A DNA stretch of 64,000 nucleotides, taken from the NCBI GenBank assembly GCA_937899645.1, contig CALCCD010000108.1, positions 1-64,000 on the forward strand. Reading direction: 5' to 3'. Every line of letters begins with the position of its first letter. The first letter of the stretch is position 1. A model generated the notes under the pieces. It had not been told where the DNA came from. It ran no database searches and saw nothing but the letters and a program-made list of their open reading frames with translations. Positions 16,720 through 25,462 of the stretch are shown here, in pieces. The translations under genes were made by a program, and so were the position numbers. Source of the stretch: an uncultured cyanobacterium. Its GTDB lineage: Bacteria; Cyanobacteriota; Cyanobacteriia; Cyanobacteriales; Geitlerinemataceae.

Positions 16720-16842
16720 TCAAGAACTCGTCTTGCGTGCCGTAACGCGACCCATCAGGGACAGCAGCACGCGGACGAGCATCAAGTAGCCGGTCACGAG
16801 GAGAACGATCGCGATTGGAACACTGAGCGGATTGATGGTCAT
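16720..16842 (-). CDS. Small single-span membrane protein (40 aa)
   Basis: From ATG 16842 the product is MTINPLSVPIAIVLLVTGYL followed by about 20 residues ending TARKTSS. It has one hydrophobic helix (about 8-30) and a basic C-terminal tail, so the tail should face the cytoplasm. An intrinsic terminator follows at 16647. The size fits the many small photosynthetic or respiratory complex subunits of cyanobacteria, but I cannot match it to any known one. No clear Shine-Dalgarno is present. The frame can be extended upstream to 16911. Confidence 0.45.
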   Translation of the reverse strand: MTINPLSVPIAIVLLVTGYLMLVRVLLSLMGRVTARKTSS

Positions 16843-17958
16843 GGCAACACGGGGTGGGAGGAGACGCGAACGAGCAATGCCAAGATTGCCGAAACTCCCG
16901 ACCTGAAGCATTCAGGCCGACAGGGGCGTACAGCAAATTAGACCGATGCTGTTGGCGAAACAGCAGCGATCGACGCTGAATCGACTTCTGGAACCACCGG
17001 CGAAGCGGCTTCAGACAAGTCAGATTTGCCCAATGGCTATGTATGCCGATCGAGCCGCAAGTCGAAAACGAACGTCAACCACTTGCCGCAGTCATCGGCT
17101 AAGAGCCTCGGCCCGCGATCGCAACGATGCAGGCCGCCAAGGCTGAAAAATCGATCTCCGAAGGTGTCAATTCAGTCGTGCAGCGCGCCTTCACAGCCAC
17201 AATCGCGAACGGGCCGCAATGCAGCAGGCAAGCATCCATTTCGGAATGAGAGCCAGCAGAGATGCTCTCAACGACACCCTCACGCCCATCGCTGGCGAGG
17301 CGACGAGCAGTACTGGGGAGCTATTACAATCTTCGATCTAAATCTAGCATGCTCGATCCAGGAATGTCTCGTCATTTTTAAGTTTTTTCGATCGCAATCG
17401 ACGGGTCGCTGCAGGACGAGAAAAATAACGGCCGATCGCAAAAGTACACGTCTTTCAAGCCTCCGAAAGCCTCCACAAATCCCGGACTGACGGCGCAGAT
17501 TTCGTACGGGAATCAAACGGGGATCGTAAGCGTTAAATGGTTTCTCCGGAACGGTTTGAGAGCTTTTTTGATGATATCCTCCGCATCAAAGCCCCATTTA
17601 CGGCATGCCAATTTTCGCCTGCGCAGCTTAGTAAAAATACTGAGATAAATCGAGCACGTATATTACAAGAGCGTGCTTCTGACAAAGGAGGATATGTTCT
17701 TTGTTTTTGGGTTGGTGTTAAGAGTTTATTAAAAACTTCAGGCGCGTGGTTGTGCTTTCAGGATCGAAGTGCAAATTCACCTCGCTTCGACAACTGGAGA
17801 ATGCCTCGGGTGAGTCGCGTCGAATGCGACAATCGGGGGTCAGCGGGCTGGCGATGAACTGTTAGTAGAGCATCTGAACTTCGCGCCGATCTTTTTCGGG
17901 AAGATTCGATATATTGAGTAGAGTTTGTCGCTCTTTATTCAGTTCGCCCTACACGCCT
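16843..17958. other. Gene-poor 1.1-kb region, possibly decayed sequence
   Basis: No convincing gene is seen on either strand. Two plus-strand open frames (17026-17490 and 17537-17857) have no recognisable motifs and odd composition (the first is rich in Arg, Ser and Pro). Near 16945 a frame reads plausibly, with Ala/Glu-rich residues, but starts right after a stop. The stretch 17520-17780 is visibly AT-richer than its surroundings. It may contain relics of lost genes, plus the promoters of the small membrane protein and of pepP. Confidence 0.5.
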
Positions 17959-19368
17959 ATGTTGCTTGGGAGTAATTACCCCTCGTCTTCTCTGAGCGAT
18001 CGCACGCTTGAAACGGTTCTGCGGGAGCGACGCCAGCGACTGGCTCGCGAAATTGATTGTTCCGTCGTGCTTTGGGCGGGGCGCGGTAAATCGCGCAATT
18101 TCCCCGCAAATCGCTACCCGTTCCGTGCAAGCAGTCATTTTCTGTATCTTGCGGGCTTGCAGCTTGAAAACGCTGCGATCCGCCTCCACGACGGACAGCT
18201 CGAGCTGTTCTACGACGACCCGAGTCCGAGCAGCATTCTCTGGCACGGCGAGACGCCCAGCCGTACGGAGATCGCCCGGACGATCGGGGCAGACGCGGCC
18301 TTTCCGCTGGCGGAGCTGCCGTCGCGGGCGGGCGGCGCAGCGACGATCGCCGTCCAGAACGACGAAGTCCGCCAGCAGCAGGCCAGCATATTAGAGCGCT
18401 CCCTTTCTCCCCTCGACGATCTGAGCGGCATCGACCGACAGCTCGTTCGGGCGATCGTCAAGTTACGATCGCAGCATGACGCCGGAGCCCTGGCCGAGCT
18501 GCGCCAGGCCGCCGCCGTCAGCATCGAAGCTCATAAGGCTGGGATGGCGACCACCTCTACAGCCAACCGCGAGGCACAGGTACGCGGTGCAATGGAAGGC
18601 GTCATCATCGGCTACAACATGGCTTGCGCTTACAACAGCATCGTTACGGTCAGCGGCGACGTGCTGCACAACGAGCGCTACGACGGCGCGCTGAACGCGG
18701 GAGACCTGCTGCTGGCTGACGTCGGCGCGGAGACGCCGGGGGGTTGGGCGGCGGACATTACGCGCACCTGGCCGGTGAGCGGCACGTTCTCCAGCACGCA
18801 GCGCGATATCTATGAAATCGTGCTGGCGGCGCACGATCGCGCGATCGCCGCTGTCGCACCGGGAGTGGAATACCGGACGCTGCACCTCATGGCCTGCGAG
18901 ACGATCGCCGCCGGACTCGTCGATCTCGGCATTCTGCGCGGTGACCCACAATCGCTGGTCGAGCGCGACGCCCACGCGCTGTTTTTCCCCCACGGCCTCG
19001 GACACCTGCTGGGTCTGGACGTGCACGATATGGAAGATCTGGGCGACTATGCCGGTTACGCGAAAAGTCGCGCCCGCAGCCAGCGCTTCGGCCTGGGCTA
19101 TCTACGGCTGCATCGGCCCCTCGAGGCGAATATGCTCGTGACGATCGAACCGGGGTTCTATCAGGTGGACGCAATTCTCAACGACCCGCAGCGCCGCGAA
19201 GCCTACGGTGACTGTGTGGACTGGGAGCGACTGGCACAGTTTGCCGATGTACGCGGAATCCGTATCGAAGACGACGTGCTGGTGACGAATGAAGGCGCGG
19301 AGGTGCTGACGGCGAGTTTGCCGACGCAGGCCGAAGCGATCGAGGCACTGGTTGGCGATTCGCCTTAA
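17959..19368 (+). CDS. pepP: Xaa-Pro aminopeptidase (M24B metallopeptidase)
   Basis: The enzyme removes N-terminal residues that precede proline. From ATG 17959 it has 469 residues: an N-terminal creatinase-type domain (FRASSHFLYLAGLQLENAAI) and a C-terminal pita-bread catalytic domain. Metal ligands are seen in LLLADVGAETPGGWAADITR (both Asp), in HGLGHLLGLDVHD (His) and in EPGFY and IRIEDDVLV (Glu). The 15 codons upstream in the same frame are less likely to be translated. It is convergent with the Ctp protease gene, with a hairpin between them. Confidence 0.92.
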   Translation: MLLGSNYPSSSLSDRTLETVLRERRQRLAREIDCSVVLWAGRGKSRNFPANRYPFRASSHFLYLAGLQLENAAIRLHDGQLELFYDDPSPSSILWHGETPSRTEIARTIGADAAFPLAELPSRAGGAATIAVQNDEVRQQQASILERSLSPLDDLSGIDRQLVRAIVKLRSQHDAGALAELRQAAAVSIEAHKAGMATTSTANREAQVRGAMEGVIIGYNMACAYNSIVTVSGDVLHNERYDGALNAGDLLLADVGAETPGGWAADITRTWPVSGTFSSTQRDIYEIVLAAHDRAIAAVAPGVEYRTLHLMACETIAAGLVDLGILRGDPQSLVERDAHALFFPHGLGHLLGLDVHDMEDLGDYAGYAKSRARSQRFGLGYLRLHRPLEANMLVTIEPGFYQVDAILNDPQRREAYGDCVDWERLAQFADVRGIRIEDDVLVTNEGAEVLTASLPTQAEAIEALVGDSP

Positions 19369-19410
19369 TAAACAAGTGCGTCGAGAAACCGGCGCTTCTC
19401 GCAAAAACAG

Positions 19411-19443
19411 AGAAGTCCGACCCTTTGGAAAGGCCGGACTTCT
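19411..19443 (-). terminator. Terminator after the Ctp protease gene
   Basis: AGAAGTCCG (19411-19419) pairs with CGGACTTCT (19435-19443). The minus strand then reads CTGTTTTTG, a good T-run. It lies 31 nt past the protease stop. Its arms resemble the hairpin at 10276-10308. Confidence 0.7.
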
Positions 19444-19473
19444 AAAACTCGCGAATTTTTTACGAAGCGGAGC

Positions 19474-20715
19474 CTAAAGCTGCTCTTGCAGGGCCTCGAC
19501 GGCACGAGCGTACTGTGGATCTTGCAGCGTCCCGATTGCGGTGCGATCGTCGCGCAGCGCCTCGCGCTGCTCTTCGGTGAGTTCGACGACGATATCCGGT
19601 GGGATGCCCTCTTTGTTGATATCGCGGTTGTCTGGCGTGAAGTACTTGGCGATCGTCACGGCCAAGCCGGAACCCTGACCGACGCCGCGCACCGACTGCA
19701 CTAGCCCCTTTCCGAAGGTTTGCGTGCCGACCAAAATCGCGCGATCGTTGTCCTGGAGCGCGCCAGAGAGAATTTCGCTGGCACTGGCCGAGCCGCCATC
19801 GACCAGTACGACGATTGGGCGATCGGTCAGTGCCCGACCGTTGGCACGCTCGATATCCGAGACGCCCTGGCGGTTGACTGTCGAGACGATCGTGCCGTCA
19901 TCGAGGAACATCCGCGCGATCTCGACGCTGGCGTGGAGCAAACCACCCGGATTAGCCCGCAAGTCGAGGATATATCCGGCGACATTTTCTTCCTCGAGGG
20001 CCTCGACAGCGTCGCGCATTTCCTGGGCGGCAATCGCGCTGAACTGCGTCAGGCGAACATAACCCAACTGACCGGGAACGTCCTCGCGCACTTCGTAGCG
20101 AACCGGGTGGATTTCGATGCGGGCGCGGACGATCTCGAACTCGAGCTGCTCGCCATTGCGATCGACCGTCAGCATCACGCTCGTACCGATCGGTCCGCGA
20201 ATCAGATTAACTGCCGCGTCGATTTCCATGCCTGCGGTGGACGTGCTATCGATCGCGGTGATGCGGTCTTGGGACTGGATGCCTGCATCGAAAGCTGGAG
20301 TGTCCTCGATCGGCGAGACGACGATTAGCTCGTTGGTCTCTTCATCCTGCGAGAGCTGGATGCCCACGCCGGTCAGCTCGCCCGACGTGTCGATCTGCAT
20401 GCTGCGGAATTCGTCGGGATCCATAAAGCGCGTGTAGGGATCCTCGAGCTGGTCGAGCATCTCGCGGATCGCCTCATACGCCTGGTCGTCGCTGTCGTAG
20501 GATCTTGCAAGGTACTCATCCCGCGTCGCCTGCCAGTCCACCTGATTGAACGTGGCATCGACGTAAGATTTATCGATGACCTGCCAAACTTCGTCCACCA
20601 GCTCCTTTGGGCCGTCGAAGAACGCTTGCCCTTTCATGTGGATGCCAGCACCAACGATCGTTGCCGCGCTCAGCATAAAGACGGTTGCGCCAACGACTAG
20701 CCCTCGATTTGCCAT
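19474..20715 (-). CDS. Carboxyl-terminal processing protease (S41 family, Ctp)
   Basis: The 413-residue protein starts with a signal peptide or membrane anchor (LVVGATVFMLSAATIVGAGI). A PDZ domain follows (TGVGIQLSQDEETNELIVVS, about 110-200), then the S41 catalytic domain. The Ser is in DGGSASASEILSGALQD and the Lys in GTQTFGKGLVQS, the family dyad. Cyanobacteria have several paralogues: CtpA cuts the PsbA (D1) precursor, and CtpB and CtpC have other periplasmic or lumenal roles. I cannot decide which one this is. It is preceded by a 476-nt gap. Confidence 0.9.
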   Translation of the reverse strand: MANRGLVVGATVFMLSAATIVGAGIHMKGQAFFDGPKELVDEVWQVIDKSYVDATFNQVDWQATRDEYLARSYDSDDQAYEAIREMLDQLEDPYTRFMDPDEFRSMQIDTSGELTGVGIQLSQDEETNELIVVSPIEDTPAFDAGIQSQDRITAIDSTSTAGMEIDAAVNLIRGPIGTSVMLTVDRNGEQLEFEIVRARIEIHPVRYEVREDVPGQLGYVRLTQFSAIAAQEMRDAVEALEEENVAGYILDLRANPGGLLHASVEIARMFLDDGTIVSTVNRQGVSDIERANGRALTDRPIVVLVDGGSASASEILSGALQDNDRAILVGTQTFGKGLVQSVRGVGQGSGLAVTIAKYFTPDNRDINKEGIPPDIVVELTEEQREALRDDRTAIGTLQDPQYARAVEALQEQL

Positions 20716-21191
20716 GTGTGAACTTTAGCCTGTAAAAAATGCGGAATAACGTGCATGCTGGTGAAGAGTGCGACTCCGAAAGCCAACTTCGCAAGTCGCC
20801 GGGTGCAGATGTGCGTGCAACCCGACCGTAGCGGGCTTCGTTCGCTTTCGGCCCCGATATCTTTGCTGCCAGTCGCCTATGTCGCGCCTGCTGACATCCG
20901 CGCTGGCTATCTCGCGCTCGTCTCGTAATACTCAATCCCCACCTACACGCACTCTAACACAACCAAATTGCCGATCTTCCGGGCGGATATTCCGGTGTGG
21001 ACGCGGGCATGCAGAGCAAGGCACGCTCGCTAGTTTCAGGACGCAAAATCCAACCGGAGTCGAATTGCAGAAGAGCGTCCAAAACCTGGCGTGTAGGTTT
21101 TCGAGTTGTGCGTTAGAGTGTGCGCTCGCTTCGGACTGGGGTAGGGTGAGGCGTCCTAGGCGGAAAGTGGGGCAGAACGGCTTGCGGTGAG
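20716..21191. other. Intergenic region with a split inverted repeat
   Basis: This region is upstream of the minus-strand Ctp gene. CCTACACGC (20942-20950) has its complement at 21090-21098, and the adjoining CACTCTAAC (20950-20958) has its complement at 21112-21120. One continuous left arm therefore matches two separated right pieces. No gene is supported here; the protease promoter should lie within it. Confidence 0.45.
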
Positions 21192-21371
21192 CTACAGCAG
21201 GAGGCCGAGCGGGCCGGGTCGGCTGCCGATCGCACGCGAACCACCGGCATCGGTATCGAGAGGCTGGGTCGGCGGCGGCGGCTCGAATTGGGCGAAGGTG
21301 ACCTGGGCGAGGTCGGCCGTACTGCTCAACAGAAGCGAGCAGGCAAGGGTCGAGAAAAGATGGTGGAACAT
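21192..21371 (-). CDS. Short secreted Pro-rich protein, possible truncated DUF928-like gene
   Basis: From ATG 21371 the 59-residue product has a signal-peptide-like start (MFHHLFSTLACSLLLSSTAD), then FEPPPPTQPLDTDAGGSRA. That Pro-rich, GG-S-R pattern resembles the mature N-terminus of cyanobacterial DUF928 secreted proteins, which are several times longer. The frame stops after about 15 more residues. It may be a true short protein or the stump of a truncated gene. There is no clear Shine-Dalgarno. Confidence 0.35.
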   Translation of the reverse strand: MFHHLFSTLACSLLLSSTADLAQVTFAQFEPPPPTQPLDTDAGGSRAIGSRPGPLGLLL

Positions 21372-21612
21372 GGATCGTGATACGCCCGATCGGCTCGTTT
21401 TCACGCTGCCGATTTGGCGACTCGAGACGTAAGTAGATGACGGGTTGGCTGTCGATGCAATGACAAACTACGTCAGACTACCGAGAGAGTGCAACCGTGA
21501 AAATCCCGATCCACGCGCAGTAATCTCGCGGTTTCATAACGCTCTCGCGACTCAATCCGCAATTCGGCTCGCAGTCTGACTCGACGGATTCAGAGCGTTC
21601 CCTGCGGCACGC

Positions 21613-23295
21613 TTATCCGTCCAGCAGCGCTTCGACGAACTCGTAGCTCGAGAACGGGCGCAGGTCTTCGATGCCTTCACCCGCGCCGATAAAGCGAATC
21701 GGCAAACCGAGTTGGCGCACCACGGCCAGTGCCACGCCACCGCGCGCGCTGCCATCGAGTTTCGTCAGGACGACGCCGCTGAGCTGGGCCGCTTCGGCGA
21801 AGACTTCCGCTTGACGCAGGCCGTTTTGGCCGAGGGTCGCATCGAGGACGAGCAACGATTCGACGCGAGCTGTGGGTGCTTTTTTATCGACGATGCGCCG
21901 CATTTTGCTCAGCTCGTCCATTAGGTTTTTTTTGTTCTGCAAGCGTCCGGCAGTGTCGACCAGCAGTAGGTTGGCGTTGCGGGCTTTGGCGGCTTCGATC
22001 GCGTCGAACACCACCGAGGCCGGGTCGGTATTTTGGCCGGGGTTGGCGATTACTTCCGTTTTGGTGCGCTCGCCCCAGACTTTCACTTGCTCGACGGCGG
22101 CGGCGCGGAAGGTGTCGGCAGCGGCGATCAGGCAGTCGTACCCCGAAGACTTGGCCATATGGGTCAGCTTGCCGATCGTCGTGGTTTTGCCCGCGCCGTT
22201 GACGCCGGTCATCATCCAAATATTCAAGCAGTCGGACATTGGCGAAAAGTCGCGATCGTATTTCACCGCGTAGGGCTGCTCGAGCATGTCGCGCAGCACC
22301 TGCTTGAGGTAGGCGATCGCTTCGTCCGGCGGCAGGGTTTCCTCGCGCATCTTGGCCTGGAGCGCCTCGACGATCGCGTCGGTGGCATCAACGCCCACGT
22401 CTGCTTGCAGCAGCAGCGACTCGATCTCCATCACCGCATCGTCGTTGAGCGGCCCCTGTCCGACGATCGACTTGAGATTGTTGACCAGGCCGATGCGGGT
22501 TTTGCCCAGGCCGTCGCGCAGTTTTGCCAGCCACTCGATTTCGTCGATCGAGATATCTTCAGCGCTGCGACCCTGGGCGGCCAGCACTTCCGCCGACCAG
22601 ACAAAATCGTCGTTAAGTTCCATCCCTCCAGAAACGCCGCCACCGTCGGGCAACTGCTCGAAGGCTTCAGATTCTTCGATCGCGCTGGCTTGCAGGCGCT
22701 CGAGGCGGGCTTGGCGATCGGCGGCGGCGCGCATCCAGGCGGGCTGGGTGGGGGCTTCGGCGGGGTCGTCGTCGGTAGCCGTCGTTTCGGTTTCAGTGGC
22801 CTCGCTGGCCTCACTGACCTCACTGACTTCACTAGCTGCGCCGACCTCAAGTGTGCTGGCTTCGACTACGTCTGCAGAAACTGCGGAAGCTTCGGGGGCG
22901 GGCGCGTTGGGCTCCGCGATCGGATCTTCCTCGGCAGGCTGTTCGGTCGTGGGCGCTTCGGCGGCGGGCTCTTCGGCGGCGGGCTCCCCGGCGGCGGGCT
23001 CCTCAGCGGCGGGCTCGTCCGCGCTCTCCGGCTCAGCTTCAGCCTGGCGCTGCTGGATATTCTGGAACGCAGCCTTTGCCCACTCTAGGTAATCTTCATT
23101 GCTCGTTGCGGCGGGTTTTGCCGGTTCGCCATCTTCAGGTTCGCTATCTTTAGGCCCGCCACCTTCAGATTCCCCCTCGGGCTCGCCGCTGGCGTCCGCC
23201 GGTGCGCCCTCTGTGTCGGTCGAGGCGACGGTGGATGCCTCCTCTTGCGGCGTCTCCTTCTCGTCGAATTTGCGGCGGAACCAGTTAAAGACCAT
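21613..23295 (-). CDS. ftsY: Signal recognition particle receptor FtsY
   Basis: FtsY is the membrane-side GTPase that receives Ffh-nascent-chain complexes. It has 560 residues. Residues 20-190 are a long acidic A domain with degenerate Ala-Glu-Pro repeats (AAEEPAAGEPAAEEP), followed by the N domain helices (LRDGLGKTRIGLVNNLKSIV) and the G domain with TGVNGAGKTTTIGKL, DTAGR and TKLDGSARGG. The acidic domain is longer than in many relatives. It follows nusB on the same strand by 129 nt, a frequent cyanobacterial pairing. Confidence 0.96.
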   Translation of the reverse strand: MVFNWFRRKFDEKETPQEEASTVASTDTEGAPADASGEPEGESEGGGPKDSEPEDGEPAKPAATSNEDYLEWAKAAFQNIQQRQAEAEPESADEPAAEEPAAGEPAAEEPAAEAPTTEQPAEEDPIAEPNAPAPEASAVSADVVEASTLEVGAASEVSEVSEASEATETETTATDDDPAEAPTQPAWMRAAADRQARLERLQASAIEESEAFEQLPDGGGVSGGMELNDDFVWSAEVLAAQGRSAEDISIDEIEWLAKLRDGLGKTRIGLVNNLKSIVGQGPLNDDAVMEIESLLLQADVGVDATDAIVEALQAKMREETLPPDEAIAYLKQVLRDMLEQPYAVKYDRDFSPMSDCLNIWMMTGVNGAGKTTTIGKLTHMAKSSGYDCLIAAADTFRAAAVEQVKVWGERTKTEVIANPGQNTDPASVVFDAIEAAKARNANLLLVDTAGRLQNKKNLMDELSKMRRIVDKKAPTARVESLLVLDATLGQNGLRQAEVFAEAAQLSGVVLTKLDGSARGGVALAVVRQLGLPIRFIGAGEGIEDLRPFSSYEFVEALLDG

Positions 23296-23424
23296 GAGGC
23301 TAGAGAAGGGGGAGAAAGGATGGGGCGCGATCGAGCGGCGGTAGGATTGTTATCGCTCGATCGCGGCGACGGGTCGAGTGCGGATATTGCGCCGAGCGTC
23401 GGGCTCGACAGTCGGCGGCGAGGT

Positions 23425-24054
23425 CTATTCGGCGGGTGCGGCATTAGCGCGCAGATCGAGGGCGCGGCGCAAGACCCCGTTAACGAAGCGGTGGGCGTCT
23501 TCGCTGCTGTAGCGCTTGACCAGCTCGACGGCTTCGTTGACGACGACGCGCTCGGGCGTATCGAGGTATTCGATTTCGGCGACGGCCAGACGCAGCACGT
23601 CGCTGTCGATATGGGGTAGGCGATCGAGCTGCCAGTCCACCAGGGCGGCGGAAATCGTCGCGTCGATATCGGCGCGATGCTCGTTCACCGTCGAGAGCAA
23701 CTGCAAGGCGTAGCGGCGAACTTCTTCTTGGTTGGCGAGCTGGACGAACTCGGGCAGTTCTAGGGCCGTGCCCACTTGCTCGATCGCCTTTTGGGTCAGC
23801 TCGATCGACTCGGAGACCATCAGGCGCGCGGTCTTCAGGTCGTCGGCGCGGTGCTGGCTCGACTCGAGGCGATCGTGGCCCTGCTTGAGCTCCGAGACGG
23901 CGGACTCGAGGGCTTCGGTGGCCTCGGCGGTCATCGTCCGCACCGCCGCTACGACCACGTCACCGAGCTGCTTGTCCGAGAGCTTGCTGGCTTTTTTCGG
24001 CAGTTGGCTCAGGCTCAAGAGTGCGAGTTCGCGAGCGATGCGTCGGGGTTGCAT
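23425..24054 (-). CDS. nusB: Transcription antitermination factor NusB
   Basis: NusB binds boxA RNA with S10 in rRNA antitermination. From ATG 24054 it has 209 residues starting MQPRRIARELALLSLSQLPK, the family N-terminus (R-R-x-ARE-A). The C-terminal half has VDWQLDRLPHIDSDVLRLAV and PERVVVNEAVELVKRYSSED, then FVNGVLRR. It is longer than E. coli NusB because of an inserted helical segment (about 45-110), which is usual in cyanobacteria. Upstream codons in frame are not supported. It is divergent from the LPG-synthase-like gene. Confidence 0.94.
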   Translation of the reverse strand: MQPRRIARELALLSLSQLPKKASKLSDKQLGDVVVAAVRTMTAEATEALESAVSELKQGHDRLESSQHRADDLKTARLMVSESIELTQKAIEQVGTALELPEFVQLANQEEVRRYALQLLSTVNEHRADIDATISAALVDWQLDRLPHIDSDVLRLAVAEIEYLDTPERVVVNEAVELVKRYSSEDAHRFVNGVLRRALDLRANAAPAE

Positions 24055-24161
24055 GAATGGGCGCAAATGGGGTTGAGTTTCGTCCGAACATCTTACGATG
24101 TTGCGGGTTGCCTCGCGGCGCTGCAGACTCGTCACCTTACAACAATCCCGGAAGCTTCTCG

Positions 24162-25196
24162 ATGGGCCACAGATTTACTCGACTCAAAGCCCAACTCAAG
24201 ACCCAACTCAAAGCCCAACTCAAAGCCCAACCCAAACTTCGAGTCAAACCTTTACTCCGCTGGGCGATCGTCGGCCTGACGGCGGCCTTCTTGCTGGCGG
24301 CGCTGCGCGAACACTGGGCGGAGGTGACCGAGCTGCGGCTGCGGGAATCCGGCCTCGGCTACGCGGCGGCGGGCTTTGGGATCACCCTGGTGGCGCACGT
24401 CTGGTCGGGCTGGGTGTGGGGCTGGATTTTGGGCGATCTCGATCGCCCTGTTGCCACGGCCTGGGCGATCGGCACGTTTCTACAAACCAATATCGCCAAA
24501 TATCTGCCGGGGAACGTTTGGCACTTCATCAGCCGGGTGCGCGCGGCCCAGCAGCACGGCATCCCGACGGCGATCGCGGCGCTGAGCGTGGCGATCGAGG
24601 CGCTGTGTATGGCGGCAGCGGCGGCGGGGCTGGCGATCGCCGTCGTGCCCAACCTCGGCGCAATCGCGGCGGGACTGCTGGCGATCGCCGTTGGGCTGCA
24701 TCCGCGCGTTCTCAACCCGATCGTGGCGCGTTTGGGTGCGAGCAAAGCCAAACAATTCGCGCGGCTCGACGGCGATGTAACGGCAGATCCAACGATCGCA
24801 GCACCCACAGCAACAGCATCCGATTCGCCCGACGCCGCTGCAACAGTCCTCGGGCTGCGGCGCTACCCTTGGCGATCGTTTCTGGGCGAGCTGGGTTTCG
24901 TGATGCTGCGCGGCCTCGGGTTTCTGGGCATCTGGCTGGCGCTGGCCCCGATCGCGATCGGCGAGCTGCCGCGCCTGCTCGGCGGGTTCGGACTAGCGTG
25001 GCTGCTGGGCCTGGTGGTTCCCGGCGCGCCGGGCGGGGTCGGGGTCTTCGAGGCAACAGCGCTGTCGGTGCTGGGTGGGGCCTTTCCGGCGGGGACGATC
25101 TTCGGCGCGATCGCCCTCTACCGTTTGGTTAGCGTCTCGACCGAGGCGATCGGCGCGGGAATCGCGAGCAGTCTGGCCGCAAGTTGGCAGCGGTAG
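24162..25196 (+). CDS. Lysylphosphatidylglycerol-synthase-like membrane protein (UPF0104)
   Basis: The 344-residue protein has about eight membrane helices with family motifs: GTFLQTNIAKYLPGNVWHFI early, and GLVVPGAPGGVGVFEATALS near the end. Related proteins flip or modify lipids (MprF-type membrane domain, AglD), but this one has no catalytic soluble domain. The N-terminus is unusual: four tandem 12-bp units encode a basic Lys-Ala-Gln-Leu/Lys-Thr-Gln-Leu repeat before the first helix. ATG 24162 is chosen; the open frame upstream lacks support. Confidence 0.8.
   Translation: MGHRFTRLKAQLKTQLKAQLKAQPKLRVKPLLRWAIVGLTAAFLLAALREHWAEVTELRLRESGLGYAAAGFGITLVAHVWSGWVWGWILGDLDRPVATAWAIGTFLQTNIAKYLPGNVWHFISRVRAAQQHGIPTAIAALSVAIEALCMAAAAAGLAIAVVPNLGAIAAGLLAIAVGLHPRVLNPIVARLGASKAKQFARLDGDVTADPTIAAPTATASDSPDAAATVLGLRRYPWRSFLGELGFVMLRGLGFLGIWLALAPIAIGELPRLLGGFGLAWLLGLVVPGAPGGVGVFEATALSVLGGAFPAGTIFGAIALYRLVSVSTEAIGAGIASSLAASWQR
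24183..24230 (+). repeat. Four tandem 12-bp units inside the LPG-synthase-like gene
   Basis: The units CTCAAAGCCCAA, CTCAAGACCCAA, CTCAAAGCCCAA and CTCAAAGCCCAA are contiguous, and a decayed fifth follows. Each adds four residues, so the frame is kept when the copy number changes. Confidence 0.9.
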
Positions 25197-25241
25197 TCCC
25201 GAGCCGCATGAGCTAGGATTAACTTAAGGCGTATCACGTCG

Positions 25242-25386
25242 GTTAGTGCCAGACCCTTGCGAGGTCAGTAGTTGAATGGCCGACTCAGCCAAGGGGAACG
25301 GCGCTAGGTCTCCTATGGAATCAAGGCTGCAAGTTGGGTTGACGACAGCCCCCAGGGTATCGACGCACTTTTTGAGCCGCACTAAC
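25242..25386 (+). ncRNA. Possible structured RNA between the LPG-like and FHA genes
   Basis: GTTAGTGC (25242-25249) and GCACTAAC (25379-25386) would close a region of about 145 nt. Inside are small hairpins such as GACC-cttgcga-GGTC (25252-25266) and GGGTTGACGACAGCCC. No protein frame is convincing. I found no match to the SRP, tmRNA or RNase P consensus elements I know. A 6S-type long hairpin is conceivable but unproven; the strand is assumed from the flanking genes. Confidence 0.2.
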
Positions 25387-25462
25387 GTCACGATCGCAAG
25401 GGACTCCCTCGCACGATATCTAGGGCTGCATCGAACTCGCATCAACATCTATTAAAGTTCTC

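Noticed and set aside
17026-17490. 154-residue open frame in the gene-poor region
   Set aside because: Arg/Ser/Pro-rich with no recognisable segment and no ribosome-binding site.
17537-17857. 106-residue open frame with AT-richer composition
   Set aside because: It looks slightly protein-like (MVSPERFESFFDDI) but has no known motif and an implausible C-terminal half; perhaps a relic.
22033-23088. 351-residue plus-strand open frame opposite ftsY
   Set aside because: It is the shadow of the ftsY acidic repeat region; Gly/Arg-rich composition without motifs, while the minus strand is clear FtsY.
24183-24230. CRISPR-like array
   Set aside because: Units are 12 bp without spacers and lie in frame inside a coding sequence; likewise the 15-bp units in ksgA. 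No CRISPR array was seen in the window.
25242-25386. SRP RNA or tmRNA gene
   Set aside because: The conserved SRP loop and the tmRNA tRNA-like ends are absent; only a vague structured-RNA suggestion is kept.
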